Of a stretch of 64,000 bases of DNA, positions 1 through 9,023 are shown piece after piece; the first letter of the stretch is position 1, and the number at the start of each line of letters is the position of its first letter. Position numbers and translations under genes: made by a program. Under the pieces are notes generated by a model that was not told the DNA's origin, did not search any database, and saw only the letters and a list, made by a program, of their open reading frames with translations. Origin of the DNA: VXYK01 sp965214565 (GTDB lineage: Bacteria; Actinomycetota; Acidimicrobiia; Acidimicrobiales; Aldehydirespiratoraceae); assembly GCA_965214565.1 (NCBI GenBank), contig OZ243951.1, positions 2,976,001 through 3,040,000 on the forward strand, written 5' to 3'.

Positions 1-1
1 A

Positions 2-832
2 GTCTGGGGTTGGCCGATGTGGCTCTGGATCCTCTTGGCGCCCGCGCTGGGATGGCTCGTCGGTGCTGCGGTCGGCCCCTTCGCGCTCCGGCTCCGCGGA
101 AACTATCTGGTGATCGTGACCCTCGGCCTGGTGTTCATCGGTGAGCATATTTTCAGGAACTGGAAGAGGGTCACCGGCGGCAACACGGGAACGTCCGCAG
201 CCGGAGTCGAAGTCAAACTGGGTTTCATCGACTTCGAGAACCTGAGCCTGTTCGGCAAGTCCTTCGGCAAGGACGAGAGCTACTTCTGGCTGATCTGGTT
301 CCTCGTGGCGCTGGTGGCGTGGTTGACCAAGAACGTCGTACGTACACGTCCGGGCAGGGCGCTGCAGGCGGTGCGCGACCGCGACATCGCCGCGGAGATC
401 ATCGGAATCGACGTCGGCATCGCCGGCTACAAGACCCAGGCATTCGCCTGGTCGTCTGCCATTGCCGCTCTGGCAGGAGCTCTCTACGCGCCGCTGCAAC
501 TCTTCATCAGCCCGGGCGACTTCACGCTGCTCGTCTCCATCCAGTTCATCGCGATGATCATCTTGGGGGGAATGGGCACGATCTATGGATCGATCATCGG
601 TGCGCTGGTGATCACCGCTCTGCCACGACTGATAGACGGCATATCGGCGGACTACGGTGTGCCCGGAGTGGCAGCCAAGAGCACCGACTCTGGTCTCGTT
701 TCTGTCGCTTCGCTTAATGTGATCATCTACGGGTTCCTCATTGCCCTGTTCCTGCTGGTGGAGCACCGGGGGCTGGCTGGAATCTGGGTTCGTATCCGCA
801 ACTACTTCTCAACCTGGCCCTTCTCATACTGA
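2..832 (+). CDS. livM: Branched-chain amino acid-type ABC transporter permease (LivM family), 5' end cut by window
   Basis: The frame is open from base 2 to a TGA at 830-832, so the gene very probably begins before the window; the first in-frame ATG inside the window is at 17. The product is a hydrophobic inner-membrane permease. The stretch RGNYLVIVTLGL followed by a polar loop, and later IFGG-like IILGGMGTIYGSIIGA, are hallmarks of LivM permeases, which with LivH form the channel of high-affinity branched-chain amino acid importers (HAAT family). About 277 residues are visible, against 300 to 350 for full family members. A binding lipoprotein follows 28 nt downstream, so substrate may be an amino acid, amide or short organic acid; substrate cannot be read from the sequence. 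Confidence 0.85.
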   Translation, partial: VWGWPMWLWILLAPALGWLVGAAVGPFALRLRGNYLVIVTLGLVFIGEHIFRNWKRVTGGNTGTSAAGVEVKLGFIDFENLSLFGKSFGKDESYFWLIWFLVALVAWLTKNVVRTRPGRALQAVRDRDIAAEIIGIDVGIAGYKTQAFAWSSAIAALAGALYAPLQLFISPGDFTLLVSIQFIAMIILGGMGTIYGSIIGALVITALPRLIDGISADYGVPGVAAKSTDSGLVSVASLNVIIYGFLIALFLLVEHRGLAGIWVRIRNYFSTWPFSY

Positions 833-860
833 GATTCGCCACCGATCCCTTGGAGGGGAC

Positions 861-2255
861 ATGAAAATGAAACAATGGTTCCGATTGTTGGCGCTGCTGC
901 TTGCGGCAGCGCTGTTCGCCGCGGCGTGCGGTGATGACGACGAGGACTCGACTACGGCCGACAACGCGGACTCGACAACCGCCGACGACGGTGACGACGC
1001 CCCTACAACCGACGACGGTGATGAAATGGCCGAAGAGGAGGCCGGCCACGCCGACGACATGGCCGAAGACGAAACCGACCAAGGCGGCATGTCCGACGAA
1101 CCCGCTGCGGGTGCCGGTTTCGACGGCTCCACCATCAACGTAGGCGTGATCTCCGACCTCTCCGGTCCGGCCGCCATCATCGGCCAGCCACTCACCGCCG
1201 GTGGTCAGGTCTACTACGACTACATCAACAGCCAGGGCGGCATCGCCGGCCAGTACCTGATCGAGACGGTGGAAATCGACCATCAGTACAACCCGGCGAC
1301 CGCGGTGCAGGTTTACAACGACATCAAGGACGACGTCGTGATCCTCGGCCAACTCTTCGGCACACCGATCACCAATGCGGTGCTCGAGTCTCTCAAAGAG
1401 GACGGTCTCGTGGCTGCCCCAGCATCGCTCGATGCGTTCTGGGTCCGTGAGCAGAACCTGCTGCCGATCGGCGGCCCCTACCAGATACAGGCGATCAACG
1501 GTTTCGACTGGTGGATCAACGAAGGCGGAGGCAACGTCGACCAAGTCTACTGCTCGTTCATCCAGGACGACCCCTACGGCGAAGCGGGCCAAGAAGGCCT
1601 TGAATTCGCTGCTGAGAATCTCGGGTTCGCTGTCACCGAAGTTGCCCGCTACGTATCGGGCGACACCGACTTCTCTGCTCAGATCCAACAGTTGCAGAGC
1701 GCCGGATGCGAGGTGGTGTTCCTGGTGGCACTGCCGTCGGTCACCGGTGGCGCGCTGGGCACAGCAGCCGCCAGCGAATTCGCGCCGCAGTGGATCGGCG
1801 CCTCTCCCACCTGGATCAACACCCTGGCCCAGAGCGGGTTGGCCCCGTACTTGCAGGCCTACTTCGTGGTCGTGGCCGAGGGCTCAACCTGGGGCGACGA
1901 GAGCGTACCGGGAATGGCCACAATGGTTGAACGGCTCGAAGAGTTCGCCCCGGACCAGGAGCCTGACTACTACTTCACCTTCGGATACCTGCAGGCCCAC
2001 GCGGTGGTGCAGGTGCTCGAGGCTGCGGTCGCCAACGGCGACTTGAGCCGCGAGGGCATCATCGAGGCCATGAACGGTCTGGGCACGGTCGCCTTTGAGG
2101 GGCTCGGCGGCGACTATTTCTACGGTACCCCCGATGAGAGGATCCCGAGCACCGAGAACACGATCTTCGTGGCCAACCCGGAGGTTCCCAACGGTGTGGA
2201 GGCTGTGGCCGTCGGTTATCGGTCACCGTTCGCCAGCGACTTCGTCTTCGAGTGA
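861..2255 (+). CDS. ABC transporter substrate-binding lipoprotein (type 1 periplasmic, Leu/Ile/Val-binding-like)
   Basis: The ATG at 861 follows a strong ribosome binding site (GGAGGGG, 852-858) and starts a lipoprotein signal peptide, MKMKQWFRLLALLLAAALFA, with lipobox AAAC (Cys at about residue 22). A 60-residue Asp/Glu/Thr-rich linker follows, then a type 1 solute-binding fold beginning with INVGVISDLSGPAA, which is the usual first strand of Liv-type binding proteins. Total 464 aa. It would be anchored outside the membrane and deliver ligand to the LivM-type permease encoded just upstream. The extension of the frame upstream to 741 overlaps the permease gene and is not used. The very acidic linker resembles that of the glycine-betaine binding lipoprotein at 18426. 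Confidence 0.9.
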   Translation: MKMKQWFRLLALLLAAALFAAACGDDDEDSTTADNADSTTADDGDDAPTTDDGDEMAEEEAGHADDMAEDETDQGGMSDEPAAGAGFDGSTINVGVISDLSGPAAIIGQPLTAGGQVYYDYINSQGGIAGQYLIETVEIDHQYNPATAVQVYNDIKDDVVILGQLFGTPITNAVLESLKEDGLVAAPASLDAFWVREQNLLPIGGPYQIQAINGFDWWINEGGGNVDQVYCSFIQDDPYGEAGQEGLEFAAENLGFAVTEVARYVSGDTDFSAQIQQLQSAGCEVVFLVALPSVTGGALGTAAASEFAPQWIGASPTWINTLAQSGLAPYLQAYFVVVAEGSTWGDESVPGMATMVERLEEFAPDQEPDYYFTFGYLQAHAVVQVLEAAVANGDLSREGIIEAMNGLGTVAFEGLGGDYFYGTPDERIPSTENTIFVANPEVPNGVEAVAVGYRSPFASDFVFE

Positions 2256-2290
2256 GCCGCGGGTCGCGCAACCTGAATTTCTGAACCGAC

Positions 2291-2328
2291 GCTGCCCCGT
2301 CCGTTGCACCAACAAGGGACGGGGCAGC
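2291..2328 (+). terminator. Strong hairpin after the Liv-type transporter genes
   Basis: Two perfectly complementary 12-base arms (GCTGCCCCGTCC, 2291-2302, and its reverse complement, 2317-2328) flank a 14-nt loop, 36 nt after the stop of the binding-protein gene. There is no run of T after the stem, so this may be a terminator of the T-poor kind common in high-GC Gram-positives, or an mRNA-stabilising stem. Confidence 0.55.
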
Positions 2329-2392
2329 ACCAACCGCTCGGCCTCTGGGGTAAGTTGACTGCCAAGATATTACCGGATAGCCTCGCCCCGGC

Positions 2393-4039
2393 ATGCTCCG
2401 CGTACCCCTGACAGCGCCGCTTCGCTCGAGGTTGGACACCAACGACCCGCAGTTCGCTCAGAACGAACGCGACATGCGCGAGCAGCTCGACGTCATCGCC
2501 GATCTACTTGATGAAGCCGAGGCCGGAGGCGGCCCGGAGCGCATGGCAAGGCTGCGCTCCCGCAACAAACTCCCCATACGCGAGCGGATCGCCAACGTGA
2601 TCGATCCCGACAGCCCGTTCCTCGAGATAAGCCCTCTCGCCGCGTACCAGTCCGACTACGCCATGGGTGGCGGGATGGTAGTCGGGATCGGCGTGATCGC
2701 AGGCACCGAGTGCGTGATCATGGGCAACGACCCGACGGTCCTGGCAGGAGCGCTCACCCCCTATGCATCCAAGAAATGGAACCGCGCGCTCGAGATCTCG
2801 CGCGAGAACCGCATGCCCTATGTGAGTTTCGTGGAATCGGCGGGCGGAGACCTGCGGATCCAACCCGGGGACGGTGGCAACAGGCGCATCCTGCAGACCG
2901 ACCATTTCGCGGAGAGCGGACGCTTCTTCTACGAGATGATCGAACTCTCGAAGATGAGGATTCCGACGGTATGCGTCGTGTTCGGGTCGTCGACTGCCGG
3001 CGGTGCCTACCAACCGGGACTCTCCGACTACACGATCATGGTCAAGGACCAGTCGAAGATGTTCCTCGGCGGTCCCCCGCTGGTGAAGATGGCGACCGGC
3101 GAGATCTCCGATGACGAGACACTCGGTGGCGCCGAGATGCACACCACGGTCTCCGGTGGAGGCGACTACTTCGCACAGGACGAAATGGATGCGCTACGAA
3201 TGTGCAGGGAGGTCATCTCACATCTGAACATCCGCAAGGCCGGTCCCGAGCCCAGCTTCCCCCCAGATCCACCGCTCTACGACCCCGACGAGCTACTCGG
3301 GATTGTCAGCCGAGACCTCGTGAAACCTGTTGATGTGCGCGACATCATCGCTCGAACCGTCGACGGTTCACGTTTCGAGGAGTTCAAGGCACGCTGGGGC
3401 AGCACCCTGGTCTGTGGCTGGGCGTCGATCCACGGATATCCACTCGGAATACTCGGCAACAACGGCGTCCTGTACCCCGACGCCGCCCAGAAGGGGGCGC
3501 ACTTCATCCAGCTTTGCAACCAGATCGACGTCCCCCTGTGGTTCCTGCAGAACATCACCGGATACATGGTCGGCAAAGACTTCGAAGCCGACGGGATCAT
3601 CAAGAAGGGATCCCAGATGCTCAACGCAGTCACCAACTCGACCGTGCCGCACATCACCGTCACCGTCGGCTCAAGCTACGGTGCGGGAACCTACGGCATG
3701 TCCGGCCGGGCGTTCGGCAACCGCTTCACATTCCTGTGGCCCACTGCGAAGATCGCGGTGATGGGCCCCAAACAGATTGCGGGCGTGATGTCGGAGGTGC
3801 GCAGGGGCCAGGCGAAGCGTCTGGGCCACGAATTCGACGAAGAGGCCGACGCCAAGACGGTCGCCGCGGTTGAAGCCGCCCAAGAAAAGGGTTCACTGGC
3901 CCTGCGGGCGACCGGCGCCATCAGCGACGACGGAATAATCGACCCGCGAGACACCCGCCATGTTCTCGGCATGTGCCTCTCCGCAGCGAGCAGCCGCGCG
4001 GTCGAAGGGGCAGACGGGTACGGGGTGTTCCGGCTGTGA
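2393..4039 (+). CDS. Acyl-CoA carboxylase, carboxyltransferase (beta) subunit, methylcrotonyl/geranyl-CoA type
   Basis: This 548-aa protein has the two crotonase-like halves of biotin-dependent carboxyltransferases. Visible signatures are GGGMVVGIGVIAG followed by the acyl-CoA pocket around NDPTVLAGALTP, the oxyanion-type GSSTAGGAYQPG at about residue 200, and GSSYGAGTYGMSGRAF in the C-terminal half. Length and order match methylcrotonyl-CoA and geranyl-CoA carboxylase beta subunits rather than propionyl-CoA carboxylase. It transfers CO2 from carboxybiotin to an enoyl-CoA. The next gene, the biotin-carrying alpha subunit, overlaps its stop. Start is uncertain: ATG 2393 has no clear ribosome binding site and an in-frame TTG at 2432 is an alternative. 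The AtuA-type gene downstream favours a branched, terpenoid-like substrate, by inference only. Confidence 0.9.
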   Translation: MLRVPLTAPLRSRLDTNDPQFAQNERDMREQLDVIADLLDEAEAGGGPERMARLRSRNKLPIRERIANVIDPDSPFLEISPLAAYQSDYAMGGGMVVGIGVIAGTECVIMGNDPTVLAGALTPYASKKWNRALEISRENRMPYVSFVESAGGDLRIQPGDGGNRRILQTDHFAESGRFFYEMIELSKMRIPTVCVVFGSSTAGGAYQPGLSDYTIMVKDQSKMFLGGPPLVKMATGEISDDETLGGAEMHTTVSGGGDYFAQDEMDALRMCREVISHLNIRKAGPEPSFPPDPPLYDPDELLGIVSRDLVKPVDVRDIIARTVDGSRFEEFKARWGSTLVCGWASIHGYPLGILGNNGVLYPDAAQKGAHFIQLCNQIDVPLWFLQNITGYMVGKDFEADGIIKKGSQMLNAVTNSTVPHITVTVGSSYGAGTYGMSGRAFGNRFTFLWPTAKIAVMGPKQIAGVMSEVRRGQAKRLGHEFDEEADAKTVAAVEAAQEKGSLALRATGAISDDGIIDPRDTRHVLGMCLSAASSRAVEGADGYGVFRL

Positions 4040-6033
4040 GCCGATTCGACACCCTGCTGGTCGCGAACCGAGGCGAAATCGCCTGCCGCGTCATCCGTTC
4101 AGCCGAGGCGATGGGCATCCGCACAGTCTCGGTGTTCGTCGAGTCCGACGCGGACGCCCTGCACGTCGCGTGCGCCGACGAGGCAGTGAGAATCGACAGC
4201 TACCTTGGCAGCGAGCAGATACTCGCCGCAGCACGGTTCACCGATTCCGGCGCGGTCCATCCCGGCTACGGATTCCTCGCCGAGAACGCCTCCTTCGCCA
4301 GAGCTGTCGTGGATCACGGCCTTGCCTGGGTCGGACCCTCGCCAGAAGCGATAGCTCTGATGGGCGACAAGATCGCGGCAAAGAAACTCGCCGAAGATGC
4401 CGGAGTGCCTGTCCTCACCTCAAGCAACGAACAGAGCGACTTCGCCGCGCTGGGCTTCCCCATCCTGATCAAGGCTGCTGCAGGCGGTGGTGGCAAGGGA
4501 ATGCGAGTTGTCCACTCGGAGGCCGAGCTTGAAGAGGCTGTGTTGGCAGCTCGCCGAGAGGCACTCTCCGGATTCGGCGATGACCGCATCTTCGCAGAGC
4601 GCTATGTGGCGACTGCTCGTCACATCGAGATTCAGATCCTCGGCGACAAGCATGGAAACGTCGTCCACCTCGGTGAACGCGAGTGCAGTATCCAACGTCG
4701 CCACCAGAAGATCATTGAAGAGTCCCCCTCCCCGTTCCTCAGCGAACAGCTGCGCTCAGACATGGGAACTGCCGCGGTGGGTCTGGCGCAGGCTCTGGGC
4801 TACGAATCGGCCGGAACAGTCGAGTTCCTTGTTGACGATGAATCGGGCGACTTCTTCTTCCTGGAGGTGAATACCCGCCTGCAAGTCGAACACCCGGTGA
4901 CTGAGGAGGTGACCGGTATCGACCTGGTCACAGAACAGATGCGCGTGGCTCAGGGAGAGGAATTGGGCTACCGCAGCGACGATGTGTCCTTCAATGGACA
5001 TGCGATCGAGGCTCGCCTCTACTCCGAGGATCCGGGCAACGACTTTCTGCCCACCACCGGAGTGTTGGAGATCTTTGAGCCAGCGCCGCAACCGGCAGTC
5101 CGTTACGACACTGGTGTGGCGACAGGCTCGACCATCACTGCGGACTTTGATCCGATGATCGCCAAGGTCGTGGCCCACGGACCCACACGGACCGACGCAG
5201 CCAAACGGTTGGCGCTGGCACTCGAACGCCTAGAAATCGGCGGGGTTGTCACCAACCGGGACTTTCTGGCAGCCACGCTCCGCTCTGATGAGTTTCTTGT
5301 CGGCAGCACCACCACCGACTTCATTCAACGCTTCTCCCCTGCACGAGTCCGCGCCCTCGACGAGACGGAACAGCGGCTCATTGCAACCGCCGCGGCCATG
5401 TGGCTACAGCACGACAACCGCACCAAGGCGAGAGTTCTGGTTTCACTGCCGTCCGGTTTCCGTATTGGGCGCATGGCTCGCGAACGCGTCGAATTGCGGA
5501 TTGCCGGCACCGAGGTGACCGTCCACTACTCGGCTGATCGACACGGGGCGTTCGCCCTCGGAGCAGCGGGCGACGAGGGGGTTGCGAGGGTGCGGAGCTG
5601 CTCGCAGCGCCATATTGACGTCGAGGTCGATTCGCGACGACGACGCTACGCCGTGGCGCGTCATGGCCCCAACCTGCATCTGACCGGCGCGGGCGGAGGG
5701 GTTCAGGTCGAAGTGCTTCCGAGATTCTCAGTCCCAGAGCCTGAGATGGTCGGCGGCGGCGTCACAGCACCGATGCCCGGAAAGGTGATCGAACTTCGAG
5801 TGGGCGTCGGCGATGTCGTCGAAGCACAGCAGGTGGTCGCAGTGATCGAGGCGATGAAGATGGAGAACCACCTGCGAAGCGCCGAAGCAGGCACCGTCAC
5901 CGAGATCTTCGTCTCAGAAGGCGACCAAGTTGAAAAAGACGTACTGCTGATGGTCATCGAGGAGGCTAGCGGTGAGCCATTGGCGCCAGAAGCGGCCGGA
6001 GACGGCAGGCAGACGGGAGCCGAGGATGGCTGA
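4036..6033 (+). CDS. Acyl-CoA carboxylase alpha subunit (biotin carboxylase plus biotin carrier domain)
   Basis: A GTG at 4036 overlaps the previous stop (GTGA), giving VSRFDTLLVANRGEIACRVI, the standard N-terminus of biotin carboxylases. The 665-aa product has the biotin carboxylase N-domain, an ATP-grasp domain with the glycine-rich loop AAAGGGGKGMR, the catalytic EVNTRLQVEH segment, and a C-terminal biotinyl domain with EAMKMENH, the biotinylated Lys being about residue 608. It carboxylates biotin with ATP and bicarbonate and feeds the beta subunit encoded upstream. The overlap implies translational coupling and a fixed ratio of subunits. Methylcrotonyl-CoA and geranyl-CoA carboxylase alpha subunits have the same architecture and length. 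Confidence 0.92.
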   Translation: MSRFDTLLVANRGEIACRVIRSAEAMGIRTVSVFVESDADALHVACADEAVRIDSYLGSEQILAAARFTDSGAVHPGYGFLAENASFARAVVDHGLAWVGPSPEAIALMGDKIAAKKLAEDAGVPVLTSSNEQSDFAALGFPILIKAAAGGGGKGMRVVHSEAELEEAVLAARREALSGFGDDRIFAERYVATARHIEIQILGDKHGNVVHLGERECSIQRRHQKIIEESPSPFLSEQLRSDMGTAAVGLAQALGYESAGTVEFLVDDESGDFFFLEVNTRLQVEHPVTEEVTGIDLVTEQMRVAQGEELGYRSDDVSFNGHAIEARLYSEDPGNDFLPTTGVLEIFEPAPQPAVRYDTGVATGSTITADFDPMIAKVVAHGPTRTDAAKRLALALERLEIGGVVTNRDFLAATLRSDEFLVGSTTTDFIQRFSPARVRALDETEQRLIATAAAMWLQHDNRTKARVLVSLPSGFRIGRMARERVELRIAGTEVTVHYSADRHGAFALGAAGDEGVARVRSCSQRHIDVEVDSRRRRYAVARHGPNLHLTGAGGGVQVEVLPRFSVPEPEMVGGGVTAPMPGKVIELRVGVGDVVEAQQVVAVIEAMKMENHLRSAEAGTVTEIFVSEGDQVEKDVLLMVIEEASGEPLAPEAAGDGRQTGAEDG

Positions 6034-7813
6034 GCCGATTCGGATTGCGAACTGCAGCGGGTTCTACGGGGATCGGCTCAGCGCGGCCGCGGAGATGGTT
6101 GAAGGCGGGCCGATCGACGCGCTGACCGGCGACTGGCTGGCGGAACTGACCATGCTGATACTCGCCCGGACCCGAGCCAAACGACCCAACAGCGGCTATG
6201 CCCGCACCTTCATTCGCCAGATGGAACAGGTGATGGGCAACTGCCTCGACTCGGGGATCAAGGTTGTTTCAAACGCAGGCGGACTCGATCCCTCACATTG
6301 TGCTGAAGCGGTTGCCGAAATGGCCGACAAACTGGGCCTGCGCCCCACGATCGCCTATGTCGAGGGTGACGACCTTCTGCCCCGTCTCGAGGACTTGAAG
6401 TCGGAAGGCATCGTGCTGGTCGACCATGAGACCAATGAACCGGTCGCGGACATCGAGTACATCTCCGCCAACGCCTACCTCGGATGCTGGGGAATCGTCG
6501 AGGCGCTGAACCGCGGCGCCGACATCGTTGTCACAGGCCGTACCACCGATGCCGCCATCGTCTGCGGACCCGCCGCCTGGCACCACCGATGGTCGCGAAC
6601 CGACCTCGACGCGATGGCCGGAGCCGTTGTCGCCGGACATGTCATCGAGTGCGGAACCCAGGCGACCGGCGGGAACTATTCGTTCTTCGAAGAAATAGAC
6701 GGGCTGGAGCATCCAGGGTTCCCGTTCGCAGAAATAGCTTCCGACGGGTCCTCGATAATCGGCAAACACCCCGGTACCGGCGGCAGCATCAACATCGGAA
6801 CCGTCACCAGCCAACTGCTCTACGAGGTCGACGCTCCCAGCTATCTCGGCCCAGATGTCACCAGCCGCTTCGACACCATCGCGCTCACCGACGCCGGCAA
6901 GGACCGGGTTCGCATCTCAGGAGTACGGGGAGAGACTCCACCTGAGACCCTGAAGGTCTCAATGAACTCCTGGGGCGGCTTTCGCAGCGACATCGCTGTC
7001 GCGCTCACCGGGATCGACATAGAGGCCAAAGCAGACCTCCTCGAAAGGGCTTTCTGGAAAAACTGCGCCTACCAGCGCCAAGACTTCGCCGAAGTCGCCA
7101 CCAGAGTGGTGCGCACCGACAAGGCGGATCCCGCCACCAACGAGGAGGCCGTGGCGTCGTGGCAGATCACCGTCAAGGATCCAGACCAACGCATGGCCGC
7201 CTCGATCGGTTCGGTCATGAACGATCTGGCACTGGCGAGTATTCCAGGGTTCTTCGGGCTCAAGACCGGAGGCGTCGGCAAACCGTTCGGGGTCCACACC
7301 TCAGGCCTCGTGGCCCGTGATCTGGTGCCCCAGCATGTGGTGCTGCTGGGCGGGGCTCGCACGGTCGTCGACTCCGACGCCTCGACTCAGGCGATTCCCG
7401 TCGCCCCGGTCACCGTCGACTTTCCGACGCCGCCGGGCGGTGAAGTTGTCCGCGCTCCGCTCGGAACTCTCGCGGGGACCCGTTCCGGAGACAAGGGAGG
7501 AAACGCCAACCTGGGAGTCTTCGTCCGATCCGTGCAGGCGTACGGATGGCTTGAGGACTTCCTCACGGTCGAGCGTCTTCGCCAACTCATTCCCGAGGCG
7601 CGCGATGCCAGGATCGAACGGTTCCCCCTGCCCAACATCCTGTCGATCAACTTCGTGATTCACGGCATTCTCGGTGAGGGGGTCGCCGCTTCGACCCGAC
7701 AGGACGCGCAGGCAAAGGGACTGGGAGAATGGCTCCGGGCCCGCCACGTCGACATCCCCGCCTCGCTGCTGCCGGCGAACGTAGAGACGGGAGGTGACGG
7801 CGATGGACTTTGA
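6026..7813 (+). CDS. atuA: AtuA-family protein (acyclic terpene utilization, DUF1446)
   Basis: ATG 6026 overlaps the carboxylase stop by 8 nt and has GGAG at 6015-6018. The 595-aa product opens with IRIANCSGFYGDRLSAA and contains LTGDWLAELTM and SNAGGLDPSHCAEAV, which I recognise as the AtuA/DUF1446 family; the C-terminal part (GTRSGDKGGNANLGVF) matches the domain commonly fused at its end. AtuA is required for citronellol/geraniol catabolism in Pseudomonas, but its biochemical reaction is not established. Here it lies between an acyl-CoA carboxylase and an acyl-CoA dehydrogenase, as in atu clusters. The family also occurs in actinobacterial clusters of unknown substrate, so a terpene substrate is inference. 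Confidence 0.85.
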   Translation: MAEPIRIANCSGFYGDRLSAAAEMVEGGPIDALTGDWLAELTMLILARTRAKRPNSGYARTFIRQMEQVMGNCLDSGIKVVSNAGGLDPSHCAEAVAEMADKLGLRPTIAYVEGDDLLPRLEDLKSEGIVLVDHETNEPVADIEYISANAYLGCWGIVEALNRGADIVVTGRTTDAAIVCGPAAWHHRWSRTDLDAMAGAVVAGHVIECGTQATGGNYSFFEEIDGLEHPGFPFAEIASDGSSIIGKHPGTGGSINIGTVTSQLLYEVDAPSYLGPDVTSRFDTIALTDAGKDRVRISGVRGETPPETLKVSMNSWGGFRSDIAVALTGIDIEAKADLLERAFWKNCAYQRQDFAEVATRVVRTDKADPATNEEAVASWQITVKDPDQRMAASIGSVMNDLALASIPGFFGLKTGGVGKPFGVHTSGLVARDLVPQHVVLLGGARTVVDSDASTQAIPVAPVTVDFPTPPGGEVVRAPLGTLAGTRSGDKGGNANLGVFVRSVQAYGWLEDFLTVERLRQLIPEARDARIERFPLPNILSINFVIHGILGEGVAASTRQDAQAKGLGEWLRARHVDIPASLLPANVETGGDGDGL

Positions 7814-9023
7814 CTTCCCGCCCGACGACGATCCCCGGCGGCTCGAGGTTCGTGAATGGCTTGGAGCAAACCGCAACCCCTCCCCTTGCCAACTCCTTGA
7901 CCGGGGCCTGATAGTCCCCCACTGGCCAGAGCCCTACGGACTCAGCGCAGACCCGATGCAGCAGATCATCATCGACGAGGAACTGCGACGCGCCGGAGTG
8001 AACCGCCCAAGCAACCCCATCGGGATCGGCTGGGCCGGCCCGACGATCCTCGCCGCGGGCACAGAGGCGCAGAAGGCCCGCTTCCTTCCCGGCCTGCTGA
8101 CCGGAGAGGACATCTACTGCCAGATGTTCTCAGAACCAGATGCTGGCTCAGATTTGGCCTCGCTCGCCACTACCGCAGTCCGTGACGGCGACGAGTACAT
8201 CGTCAACGGTTCCAAGATCTGGACCAGCGGAGGACACTACTCAAAGTACGGGATCCTCATCGCCCGCACCGACCCCCACGTCGCCAAACACAAGGGCATC
8301 TCCTACTTCGTCTGCCCGACGAACCTCAAGGGATTGTCGATGACACCGATCATCGACATGACCACAGCGCACAGTTTCAACCAGACCTTCTTCGACGACG
8401 TCCGCATCCCTGTGGAGAACCGTATCGGAGAGGAGAACGACGGCTGGCGCCTGGCCAAAGTAACCCTCGCCAACGAACGGGTGTCGCTCAGTTCGGCCGG
8501 TTCGCTGTGGGGCGCCGGACCGAGCGCCGAGATCTTGATCGAACTGATCAGGCGCAACGGTGGGTTGTCCGACCCGGTCATGCGGCAGCGGGTCGCGGCG
8601 TTGCACATCGAGGCCGAAGTCCTGCGTCTCAACCGCATGCGCACGCTCAGCGCCCGACTGAACGCCAGAACCCCCGGCCCCGAGGCATCGATCCAGAAGA
8701 TCATGGGCGACGAACACGGCCAGCATGTGCTGGAACTGGCCAAACACCTGGCGGGAGCTGAAGGTCTGTTGGATGGATCAGGCCCGGTCGGCGAGATACC
8801 GGCGGACAGGCGCAGCGGGGCGACCGAGGTGAACTTCGAGGAGAAGCAGATTCCGGGAGTCGACCGAATATGGCACTACGGCTTCCTCTTCTCGCCGGCG
8901 TTGACCCTCGGCGGGGGCACCTTCGCCGTGCAGCGCAATATCGTCGCTGAGATGGTCCTGGGCCTTGCCCGAGAGCCCAACGTGGAGAAAGGCCTGACCT
9001 GGGCGGAGACAAGACGGAGATGA
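7803..9023 (+). CDS. Acyl-CoA dehydrogenase (AtuD/FadE-like)
   Basis: The 406-aa flavoprotein carries the acyl-CoA dehydrogenase signatures QMFSEPDAGSDLASLAT (residues about 110-125) and GSKIWTSGGHYSKYG, which contact FAD and substrate. It would oxidise an acyl-CoA to the enoyl-CoA and pass electrons to ETF; a fused ETF is encoded at 32442. ATG 7803 is chosen because GGGAGG lies 8 nt upstream; a GTG at 7794 lacks such a site. The start lies inside the end of the AtuA gene and the stop overlaps the TetR start, so the genes are translationally coupled. In atu pathways a citronellyl-CoA dehydrogenase precedes the carboxylase step, which fits this neighbourhood. Confidence 0.88.
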   Translation: MDFDFPPDDDPRRLEVREWLGANRNPSPCQLLDRGLIVPHWPEPYGLSADPMQQIIIDEELRRAGVNRPSNPIGIGWAGPTILAAGTEAQKARFLPGLLTGEDIYCQMFSEPDAGSDLASLATTAVRDGDEYIVNGSKIWTSGGHYSKYGILIARTDPHVAKHKGISYFVCPTNLKGLSMTPIIDMTTAHSFNQTFFDDVRIPVENRIGEENDGWRLAKVTLANERVSLSSAGSLWGAGPSAEILIELIRRNGGLSDPVMRQRVAALHIEAEVLRLNRMRTLSARLNARTPGPEASIQKIMGDEHGQHVLELAKHLAGAEGLLDGSGPVGEIPADRRSGATEVNFEEKQIPGVDRIWHYGFLFSPALTLGGGTFAVQRNIVAEMVLGLAREPNVEKGLTWAETRRR

